In this document: positions 6,796-13,181 of the stretch, piece after piece
Numbering within the stretch: the first letter of the stretch is position 1
How the letters are laid out: every line of letters begins with the position of its first letter
Source: Gemmatimonadota bacterium
GTDB lineage: Bacteria > Latescibacterota > UBA2968 > UBA8231
Assembly: GCA_002712305.1 (NCBI GenBank)
Contig: PATE01000134.1
Location: 1 to 15,396 of the forward strand
Direction: 5' to 3'
DNA length: 15,396 nucleotides
Notes under the pieces: model-generated
The model's input: only the letters and a program-made list of their open reading frames with translations
Databases searched by the model: none
Told to the model about the DNA's origin: nothing
Translations under genes and position numbers: made by a program

Positions 6796-8310
6796 ATGAA
6801 TCTACCAGATCAACTAACCGGTGTGACTGACCGCCCCCGCGAATGGTGGGAAGAGGCGGCTCAACCGCAAAAGTTCGGCGCCATGGGTGGGGCGGCCGTT
6901 CTCGTGATCGCCCTCGTCGTCGGCGTCATGTGGATGACAGGTGGAGACGAAGACTGGGATCCCGCCATCCTCTATGCTGACCTCGAGTATGCTGAAGCTG
7001 CTGAGATCAGTACCCGCCTGGATGCGGTGGGCATGCCTTTCAAGCTGACAAACGATGCAAGCACCATCGTCGTGCCCGACGACAAGGTCCGCGAGATGAG
7101 ACTCATGCTGGCCGCCGAGGGCTTTCCCCGTTCTGGCCGTATAGGATACGAAATCTTCGATGATTCCCAGTTGGCCATGACGGACTTCTTGCAGGACGTC
7201 AATCTCGTCCGAGCTCTACAGGGTGAACTGCAGGAGACCCTGGGAGGTATCGAGGGAGTCAGGGCGGCTCGTGTACACCTCGTGATTCCCGAGGAGAGTC
7301 TGTTCACGGAAGAACAGAATCCGGTGACGGCAGCCGTGAATCTCTCTTTTGCAGGGACTACGACGCTGAAGCCGTCGCAGGTCGATGCCATCGTCAACCT
7401 GGTCAGCGCCAGTGTAGAGGGTCTGGACAACAGCCAGATCGTAATCGTCGACCAGGAGGGAAACATGCTCACCGAAGAGCATGATCCTCTTGCACAAGCG
7501 GCCAACAAGCAGTTTCGAATGCAGCAGAAGGTTGAATTAGTGATGGAGAAAAAAGTCCAGTCACTGATGGACGAGGTCATCGGTAAGGGACGATCGAAGG
7601 TCCGGATCAACGTGGCTCTCGACTTCAGCCAGAAGCACACCGATGAGGTCTTGTTCGATCCACCATCCGGATCACAGATCGTCATCAGCGAAGAGACGAA
7701 CGAACGTCAATCGGCAGAGCAGGGAAGTGAAGAAAACGCGGTTCGCAACTATGAAGTGAATCGCACGGTGCGCAACATCGTCGGTTCGGTCGGCGCCATC
7801 GCGCGGATGTCGATGGCCCTCACTGTTGACCAGACGAAGGTCATTATCGGCGAAGACGGGCGTGCGGTCGAACAGATCCGTACGCCGGAGGAAATCCAAC
7901 GACTGGCCGACCTGGCTCGTCAGGCTGTTGGCTTTGACGCTGAGCGCGGTGACGAGTTCACGGTGTTCGCCATGCCCTTCGACAAGTCCCAGGAGATCCA
8001 GGCACGTAACAAGGTGGTGGCCGAGGAGCGCAAGGAATTCTGGACCGGTATTGCCATCAATATTGCCAAGGTCCTGGGTATTCTCGCAGCGCTGATCACT
8101 CTCCGATTCATCATTCAGGCCATCGGCCGTGGCGTGGGTGTCGAAGAGGACATCGAGGTTCTTGGCGAAGTTGCTGGCGATGTGGAGGAAGAAGATTTCG
8201 AGCGTCCGGAGACGCCACACGATATCATTTTGGGTCGTGTCCAGCAGATGGTGCGGGAGCGCCCGGAAGATGCATCGAAGCTGATTAAAACGATGCTGGT
8301 GGAGGAATAG
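6796..8310 (+). CDS. fliF: Flagellar MS-ring protein FliF
   Basis: 504 residues from ATG 6796. One membrane helix lies near 28-48 and a second near 415-440, bracketing the large periplasmic part. Diagnostic stretches include LYADLEYAEAAEIS, AAEGFPRSGRIGYEIFDDS, VRAARVHLVIPEESLFTEE and NYEVNRTVRNIVGSVGAIARMS. FliF forms the ring in the inner membrane that holds the export gate and the rotor. The cytoplasmic tail is acidic (DVEEEDFE) and ends in a normal FliG-binding helix, ILGRVQQMVRERPEDASKLI. The protein is slightly shorter than enteric FliF (~550), mainly through a short loop before NYEVN. The FliG-binding tail is intact, yet no fliG follows, as it does in nearly all comparable operons. Confidence 0.97.
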   Translation: MNLPDQLTGVTDRPREWWEEAAQPQKFGAMGGAAVLVIALVVGVMWMTGGDEDWDPAILYADLEYAEAAEISTRLDAVGMPFKLTNDASTIVVPDDKVREMRLMLAAEGFPRSGRIGYEIFDDSQLAMTDFLQDVNLVRALQGELQETLGGIEGVRAARVHLVIPEESLFTEEQNPVTAAVNLSFAGTTTLKPSQVDAIVNLVSASVEGLDNSQIVIVDQEGNMLTEEHDPLAQAANKQFRMQQKVELVMEKKVQSLMDEVIGKGRSKVRINVALDFSQKHTDEVLFDPPSGSQIVISEETNERQSAEQGSEENAVRNYEVNRTVRNIVGSVGAIARMSMALTVDQTKVIIGEDGRAVEQIRTPEEIQRLADLARQAVGFDAERGDEFTVFAMPFDKSQEIQARNKVVAEERKEFWTGIAINIAKVLGILAALITLRFIIQAIGRGVGVEEDIEVLGEVAGDVEEEDFERPETPHDIILGRVQQMVRERPEDASKLIKTMLVEE

Positions 8311-8318
8311 ACCTAATC

Positions 8319-8384
8319 ATGAGCATCGCGTGTCTTGGTGAGTGTCTCACGGCCATTTCGGTCGGTGGAGGATTCTGTGTCTAA
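8319..8384 (+). other. 21-codon open frame at the expected fliG position
   Basis: ATG 8319 follows GGAGGA (8301-8306) by 12 bases and reads 21 residues to TAA 8382-8384, overlapping the fliH start. The peptide has two Cys and a Gly triplet near its end and does not resemble the FliG N-terminus. It could be a leader peptide that couples fliF to fliH translation, the scar of a lost fliG, or chance. Evidence for expression is only the start codon and ribosome-binding site. Confidence 0.2.
8367..8372 (+). promoter_or_regulatory. Ribosome-binding site that sets the fliH start
   Basis: GGAGGA lies four bases before GTG 8377. This favours GTG 8377 over the upstream in-frame TTG 8335 and GTG 8338, which lack such a site and would add residues foreign to FliH. 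Confidence 0.65.
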
Positions 8385-9279
8385 AGTGATTCGCACAGGC
8401 CAGGTGGCTTCTGGCTCCGGTATGGTCACCCTTGGTCGAGCCGAGGCCGGCCTCTATTACGAGCCCGAGAAAGAGACGACCGATCGAAACCCTCTCGATC
8501 TTCCAGCGATGCTCGAGGCGCGGATCAATTCCCTGCGCTCCGAACTCGACCAGCAGTGGGAGGGTAAACTGCGCCAGGAGCACGAAACCACACGAACAGC
8601 TGGTGAAAAGCAGCTGCAGGACGCAACCCAGCAGCACCAGCAGGAACTCGAACGAGTCCGGCAGGAACGTTATGACGAGGGCCACCGTGACGGTGTCGAG
8701 TCAAAAGAGGCTGAGGCGCGTGAGGCCGTCGTACGAATGGCGTCTCTCCACGACGCCCTCAAGGCGGAGAGATCGCAGGTTCTGCTCGACGCCGAGAGTG
8801 TCGTGGTGGATCTCGCTATGTCGATGGCACGACGCGTTGTTCGTGTGGAACCGGCAGCTGATGCTCGAGTTGTTGCCCGCAGTGCCCGGGAGGCGCTTCG
8901 CCACCTGAGCGATCGAAGCAATCTTCTACTGAAAGTCCACCCTGACGATCTCGGTATCGCTCGTCGATTCGCCGCTGCATGGGTGGATCGTGTCGACAAG
9001 GATGCCATTCTTCGGGTTCAGGTGTCGGGTCATGTCGATCGCGGAGGTTGCATGATCGAGGGACCAGAGGAGAACGTGGATGCCCGCCTTTCGCCGCAGC
9101 TAGAGACGCTGTATGAAGCACTCCGCGAGCAGGTCATGGAACTGCACGCCGACGGAAGCGAGTCACCCGAGTCGCAATCCGATGAAGATAACGTCGCCGC
9201 CACAGTCTCTGCTCCTAGCGAGGGAGATCCAGATGCGGCTGATCAGGGGACGATCGAAGATTCTGGAGAGCCGGTATGA
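8377..9279 (+). CDS. fliH: Flagellar export ATPase regulator FliH
   Basis: 300 residues from GTG 8377. The N-terminal ~45 residues carry the part expected to contact the export gate/C-ring. Residues ~45-130 are a long charged helix rich in Glu, Gln and Arg (coiled coil), with a glycine-spaced YDEGHRDGV near 99-107 resembling the FliH GxxxG repeat. The C-terminal domain (about 135-255) contains LAMSMARRVVRVEP, LLLKVHPDDL and HVDRGGCMIEGPEENVDARL, conserved in FliH/SctL. FliH dimers bind FliI and place the ATPase at the export gate. An acidic, Ser-rich tail of ~45 residues follows and is unusual for the family. The stop overlaps fliI (ATGA). Confidence 0.93.
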   Translation: MSKVIRTGQVASGSGMVTLGRAEAGLYYEPEKETTDRNPLDLPAMLEARINSLRSELDQQWEGKLRQEHETTRTAGEKQLQDATQQHQQELERVRQERYDEGHRDGVESKEAEAREAVVRMASLHDALKAERSQVLLDAESVVVDLAMSMARRVVRVEPAADARVVARSAREALRHLSDRSNLLLKVHPDDLGIARRFAAAWVDRVDKDAILRVQVSGHVDRGGCMIEGPEENVDARLSPQLETLYEALREQVMELHADGSESPESQSDEDNVAATVSAPSEGDPDAADQGTIEDSGEPV

Positions 9280-10607
9280 ACGCGGCCAACTTCACAAGAA
9301 CCATCGAAACAACCGATCCCATGAAGCGGTACGGGAAGGTGACGCAGATCGTGGGGCTCATCATCGAGTCGATCGGACCTGCGGACGTGGCCATGGGGGA
9401 GATCTGCCTCATCGGTGATCCACATGCCCACCACATCGAGGCCGAGGTGATCGGATTTCGTGGCGAGCGGGTTCTGTTGATGCCCTTCGGAGAGATCGAG
9501 GGGATTCGCCCGGACACCGACGTATTCCCGACTCGATCCAGTCTGCAAGTTCCCGTGGGTGAGCCGCTGAAAGGGCGCATCATCGACGGACTTGGCAATG
9601 CCATCGATGGAGAGGGTCCGATCCACTCACTCGAAAGACGCCGCGTTCATTCGGCGGCGCCTGACCCACTGGCTCGTCGCCGGGTGAACGACCCGATCGG
9701 TACAGGCGTTCGCGCGATCGACGGGATGTCCAGCATCGGTATAGGACAACGTCTCGGGATCTTTTCGGGAAGTGGCGTGGGCAAGAGCACACTGTTGGGG
9801 ATGATATCTCGCAATTCGGAGGCCGATGTCAACGTCATCGCCCTGGTCGGTGAACGCGGCAAGGAAGTGCTCGACTTTATCGAGGACAGTCTCGGTCCTC
9901 AAGGGTTGCAGCGCTCCGTCGTCATCGTTGCCACGTCGGAACAACCCGCACTGATTCGTCTCAAAGCGGCTTTTACGGCCACGACGATCGCAGAATACTT
10001 TCGTGAGCAGGGACAGAATGTCGTGCTCATGATGGATTCGATCACACGCGTTGCCATGGCCCAACGTGAGATCGGACTGGCCGCACGCGAACCCCCCACC
10101 ACGAAGGGATACACGCCTTCCGTGTTTGCGCTACTGCCGCGCCTGCTTGAGCGTGCGGGCAGTACATCCCAGGGGAGTATCACCGGCCTCTATACGGTTC
10201 TGGTCGAAGGAGATGAGATGGATGACCCGATCGCCGATTCGGTCCGGGCAATCCTCGACGGCCACATCGTTCTCTCGCGGCGCCTCGCCTCCCGTGGCCA
10301 CTATCCACCCATCGATGTCATGGAGTCCATCAGTCGATCGATGAAAGACGTGACCAGTGACACACACTGGGAACGGGCGATGGAGATCAAAGGGCTTATG
10401 GCGGCGTACGCAGAGGCGGAGGATCTCGTCAACATTGGTGCCTATGCCCGCGGCAGCAATCCGCGGATCGACCGAGCACTGGAATACATCGAGCCCATCG
10501 AACAGTTCCTGACACAGGCCGGCTCGGAGACGGGCAGTTTCGACCATCACGTGCAGCGACTCATGGGCATTCTGGCACCCCCCGCACCCGTCGAACCGGA
10601 AGCGTAG
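9276..10607 (+). CDS. fliI: Flagellum-specific export ATPase FliI
   Basis: 443 residues; ATG 9276 overlaps the fliH stop, with GGAGAG just upstream. The Walker A motif GSGVGKST is at 165-172 and the Walker B strand VVLMMDS ends near 255. The catalytic Glu is in VGERGKEV (about Glu193). The block AMAQREIGLAAREPPTTKGY followed by TPSVFALLPRLLERAG is diagnostic of FliI/SctN. FliI forms a hexamer under the export gate and hydrolyses ATP to help unload and unfold export substrates. Length is that of the family (~440-457). Its product should work with FliH before it and FliJ after it. Confidence 0.97.
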   Translation: MNAANFTRTIETTDPMKRYGKVTQIVGLIIESIGPADVAMGEICLIGDPHAHHIEAEVIGFRGERVLLMPFGEIEGIRPDTDVFPTRSSLQVPVGEPLKGRIIDGLGNAIDGEGPIHSLERRRVHSAAPDPLARRRVNDPIGTGVRAIDGMSSIGIGQRLGIFSGSGVGKSTLLGMISRNSEADVNVIALVGERGKEVLDFIEDSLGPQGLQRSVVIVATSEQPALIRLKAAFTATTIAEYFREQGQNVVLMMDSITRVAMAQREIGLAAREPPTTKGYTPSVFALLPRLLERAGSTSQGSITGLYTVLVEGDEMDDPIADSVRAILDGHIVLSRRLASRGHYPPIDVMESISRSMKDVTSDTHWERAMEIKGLMAAYAEAEDLVNIGAYARGSNPRIDRALEYIEPIEQFLTQAGSETGSFDHHVQRLMGILAPPAPVEPEA

Positions 10608-10613
10608 ACCGGC

Positions 10614-11072
10614 ATGCGTCAGTTCGAGTTCCGTTTTCAGCGTGTCTATGAACTCAAGGAGCGTGTGGAGGACGTCCGCCGGGCATCTCTGGGCGAGGCG
10701 GTGAGCGCCCTGGAAGGTGAAAAACAAGAACTGCGTCGCCTTGGAGAACAACGAGGAGCCCGGAGACAAGCGTCGCGTGGAGAGGCTGGGCAAGTGCTCC
10801 ACCCCGGAATCCTCCAACTGGCCAGCAACTTCGGTCTTCGCCTTGAGCGCGAATCTGGGGAGCAACACGAGGTTGTACGGCTTGCTGAAACGGTGGCCGA
10901 CGAAAAGCGAGAGGATCTGCTGGAGGCGACGCGAGATAGAAAAGTTTTCGAGATCCTTCGAGATCGTGCCACTGCAGCACACAAGAAACAGGTACAACGG
11001 TACGAACTGCGCACCCTCGACGAGATCGGTGGGCAGCTACACTATCGCAAAGACACTGAAGAGCTGACATGA
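10614..11072 (+). CDS. fliJ: Flagellar export stalk protein FliJ
   Basis: 152 residues from ATG 10614, six bases after the fliI stop. The product is almost wholly helical and highly charged, as expected of the two-stranded coiled coil FliJ. It starts FEFRFQRVYELKERVEDVRR and ends with LLEATRDRKVFEILRDRA and LRTLDEIGG, typical of the family. FliJ sits in the centre of the FliI ring, like the gamma stalk of ATP synthase, and links it to FlhA. Sequence is poorly conserved in this family, so the call leans on length, helix pattern and its place after fliI. The stop overlaps fliK (ATGA). Confidence 0.88.
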   Translation: MRQFEFRFQRVYELKERVEDVRRASLGEAVSALEGEKQELRRLGEQRGARRQASRGEAGQVLHPGILQLASNFGLRLERESGEQHEVVRLAETVADEKREDLLEATRDRKVFEILRDRATAAHKKQVQRYELRTLDEIGGQLHYRKDTEELT

Positions 11073-12184
11073 CCACAATACCCCAAATGCTGACGTCTCG
11101 TACAACCGATACAGGTCGTGCATCAGACGCCATGAGTTTCGGACGCCCCGACGAGGACACATCCGAGTTTGCTGATGTCCTCGATCAACTGGTTGATGAA
11201 AGGGCTCGCCCGAAAACCGAGATCCACGAACGCAGACGCGATCAGGATCAGCCCGTCGACAAACAGGAGACTCCCGTTCGTTCGAGAGATGATCGAGCTG
11301 ACGAGGAAGGGCAGATTTCATCCAACTCGCAGGAAGAGACCGATGCCGACACGCCGGCTGCCGAGCAAGAGGACGAGGAGGGGTTCGTCCCCATTGCCGA
11401 TACGTCCGCCGTCGCTCAGCCTCAAGAAGCGATGGAACTGACGGTTGAAGAGACCGCTCCGGCAGAATCGTCGACGGTCTGGCAACGCGTCCAGGTCTCC
11501 GATCAGCGTGAAGCACAACGCCTCGACCGGACGACCGCACCCGCCCAAGCTGTCACTACCGAGACGCCCGACGCAGTGATGGCCCTCACGGGCGCCCAAG
11601 CTGGTGGACAGGACGCGGATTCAGCTCTGGATCTGCTGACAGCACAGGAACTGATGGCGCCTGAAGAGATTCAGGTCGAGACCGAGGGCGGCGAACTCTT
11701 TGAGCGACTGCAGCAGGCCATCGCCACGGGCAGCACTCTGCTGGCAGATGATGTGGGAGAGGTTGTGGTACCCCAGGTTGTGAGAAACATGGCGGCCCTG
11801 GCTCGCAATGGTGTCTCGGAGATGCGCGTGCAACTACAGCCGGGTGATCTCGGTGAGATCGAACTTCGTGTGCGGGCTATGGAGGGGATCGTCAGAGGAG
11901 AGCTGATCGTTCAGCATCCCGAAGTAAAGCAACTGCTCGACTCGCAAATGGAGCGACTCCGAACCGCCCTCGCCCAGCACGGGCTACAGCTGGAGGGCTT
12001 TGATGTGGGTGTGTCCGACCATCGATCGGAGGCCGGCGGTGATGGAGATGGGGAGTCGAGTTCTCTAACTGGCCATGCAGGACAAGGAGACGATGAGGAA
12101 GGGGCCGATGATCCAGCCACACGAACGCTGGCACCGCTGCATCCTGTCCGTTTGGATCCCAATGCCAACGACTGGCTGGTCTGA
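11069..12184 (+). CDS. fliK: Flagellar hook-length control protein FliK
   Basis: 371 residues from ATG 11069. The N-terminal ~225 residues are acidic and rich in Glu, Asp, Gln and Thr, and probably unfolded, as in FliK molecular rulers. The C-terminal hook-control domain begins near 235; LQPGDLGEIELRV (about 255-267) is its hallmark. A helix rich in Gln and Leu, LLDSQMERLRTALAQHG, follows. A disordered tail of ~50 residues completes the protein. FliK is exported during hook growth and, when the hook is about 55 nm long in studied species, makes FlhB switch to filament substrates. The domain order and the position before flgD and flgE are as expected. Confidence 0.92.
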   Translation: MTTIPQMLTSRTTDTGRASDAMSFGRPDEDTSEFADVLDQLVDERARPKTEIHERRRDQDQPVDKQETPVRSRDDRADEEGQISSNSQEETDADTPAAEQEDEEGFVPIADTSAVAQPQEAMELTVEETAPAESSTVWQRVQVSDQREAQRLDRTTAPAQAVTTETPDAVMALTGAQAGGQDADSALDLLTAQELMAPEEIQVETEGGELFERLQQAIATGSTLLADDVGEVVVPQVVRNMAALARNGVSEMRVQLQPGDLGEIELRVRAMEGIVRGELIVQHPEVKQLLDSQMERLRTALAQHGLQLEGFDVGVSDHRSEAGGDGDGESSSLTGHAGQGDDEEGADDPATRTLAPLHPVRLDPNANDWLV

Positions 12185-12205
12185 CGATGAGGTCGTCGGA
12201 TGAGA

Positions 12206-12221
12206 TGGCCCTTCAGACGCT
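12206..12221 (+). promoter_or_regulatory. Weak sigma-54-like site before flgD
   Basis: In the fliK-flgD gap, GG (12207-12208) and GC (12219-12220) have sigma-54 spacing within TGGCCCTTCAGACGCT, but the surrounding bases fit poorly, notably CGC in place of TTGC. A start near 12232 would serve flgD. This may be chance. Confidence 0.2.
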
Positions 12222-12248
12222 GGGCGGAGGCTCGGTATATGGTTGGCT

Positions 12249-12271
12249 CCGATCGAACTGCGAAGGATCGG
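12249..12271 (+). other. Inverted repeat in the fliK-flgD gap
   Basis: CCGATC (12249-12254) is the reverse complement of GATCGG (12266-12271) over an 11-base loop. It lies about 23 bases before the flgD start. No U-tract follows. It could be an operator or an RNA stem. Confidence 0.3.
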
Positions 12272-12294
12272 TTCAAGGCAAATGGAGATGAGAG

Positions 12295-12969
12295 ATGAGT
12301 GAGATCGCCAGTCTGACAAGCAGTCCTACCACCGAGCGGACGGTCAACCAGGCCAATGCCAATCTGGGGAAAGAGGACTTTCTCAAGCTGCTGACGGTGC
12401 AGTTGCGCTACCAGGATCCGCTCAATCCCATGGAGAACACGGAGTTCATCGCTCAGATGGCCCAATTCAGCTCGCTGGAGCAGTTGCAGAACATGAACCG
12501 GAGTCTGGACCGCAATCTCGGCTCAGAGCAGCAGCTGCACACGGCTTTCCAGAACAATCTTGCCACGTCTCTGGTGGGCAGAACGGTGGAGATTCCAACG
12601 ATCGAAGTAGACTGGACCGGTGAAGAACCGGCGCAGATCGGCTATCGCCTCGATGATGGCGCGCGCACAGCCCAGATGCAGATCCTCGATGGCAGGGGAC
12701 AGTTGGTGCGCGAGTTTGAGTTGGATCCATCCGAGACACACGGTGTCGTGCGCTGGGACGGTGTAAGTCGATTGGATAGCGAAGTGCCAGAGGGAGCCTA
12801 TCGCGTGCTGATCCTTGCCGAAGATCATGGCGGGGGACGCGTACGCGCTGAGGCACTCAAGCAAGTCGAGGTAGAAGCAGTGCGATATGACGCCACGGGA
12901 GCCAGCATCTGGGCTGGTGGCCAGCGGCTCAGTTTGGAGGATTTGTCGGGCGTGATCGCCGACAACTGA
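12295..12969 (+). CDS. flgD: Flagellar hook cap/scaffold protein FlgD
   Basis: 224 residues; ATG 12295 with a GGAGATGAGAG site just upstream. The N-terminal family signature is very clear: LGKEDFLKLLTVQLRYQDPL, NPMENTEFIAQMAQFSSLEQ and LQNM at about 23-67. The C-terminal part (about 95-220) fits the FlgD Ig-like and Tudor-like domains, with GRTVEIP, VVRWDG and VPEGAYRVLI. FlgD caps the growing hook and is needed for FlgE subunits to polymerise; it is removed when the hook is complete. Length is like E. coli FlgD (231). It follows fliK by 110 bases and precedes flgE by 212 bases. Confidence 0.96.
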   Translation: MSEIASLTSSPTTERTVNQANANLGKEDFLKLLTVQLRYQDPLNPMENTEFIAQMAQFSSLEQLQNMNRSLDRNLGSEQQLHTAFQNNLATSLVGRTVEIPTIEVDWTGEEPAQIGYRLDDGARTAQMQILDGRGQLVREFELDPSETHGVVRWDGVSRLDSEVPEGAYRVLILAEDHGGGRVRAEALKQVEVEAVRYDATGASIWAGGQRLSLEDLSGVIADN

Positions 12970-12982
12970 ACCACAAGGCAGT

Positions 12983-13006
12983 ACGCATCCGGAGTATAGG
13001 GTGCGT
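12983..13006 (+). other. Stem-loop just after flgD
   Basis: ACGCATCC (12983-12990) pairs with GGGTGCGT (12999-13006), eight pairs including one G-U, over the loop GGAGTATA. It starts 13 bases after the flgD stop. No run of T follows, so a standard terminator is unlikely; it may be an RNA-processing or 3'-end-protecting stem. Confidence 0.4.
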
Positions 13007-13066
13007 GACAGATCTACTGATCGATACGAACTGCGGACATGGATGACGCGGATCTGATGTCTACCA

Positions 13067-13161
13067 CCACCCCCTGGATCGGGGCGGATGGCCGTTCATT
13101 CGAACGGCGTCGCAATTGCGGCGGGACTGGGAGAGAGTTTGTGAGCACCCAATGGGTGCTC
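13067..13161 (+). other. Cluster of hairpins in the flgE leader
   Basis: Three inverted repeats lie in a row before the flgE ribosome-binding site. The first is CC-A-CCCC (13067-13073) with GGGG-C-GG (13081-13087). The second is GCCGTTC (13091-13097) with GAACGGC (13102-13108), a perfect 7-bp stem with a 4-base loop. The third is GAGCACCC (13143-13150) with GGGTGCTC (13154-13161), a perfect 8-bp stem. The 10-bp palindrome CGCAATTGCG lies between at 13111-13120. The last stem ends three bases before GGAGGA (13165-13170), which sits 11 bases from the start codon. Such structure could govern flgE translation or partially terminate transcription. Confidence 0.5.
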
Positions 13162-13181
13162 TTTGGAGGAGTGTTCGACAG

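Noticed and set aside
10131-10997. Long open minus-strand frame opposite fliI and fliJ
   Set aside because: It mirrors the codon pattern of the genes on the plus strand and has no recognisable motif.
13143-13164. Perfect 8-bp stem as an intrinsic terminator
   Set aside because: Only three T residues follow and the ribosome-binding site of flgE begins at once, so it fits a leader structure better.
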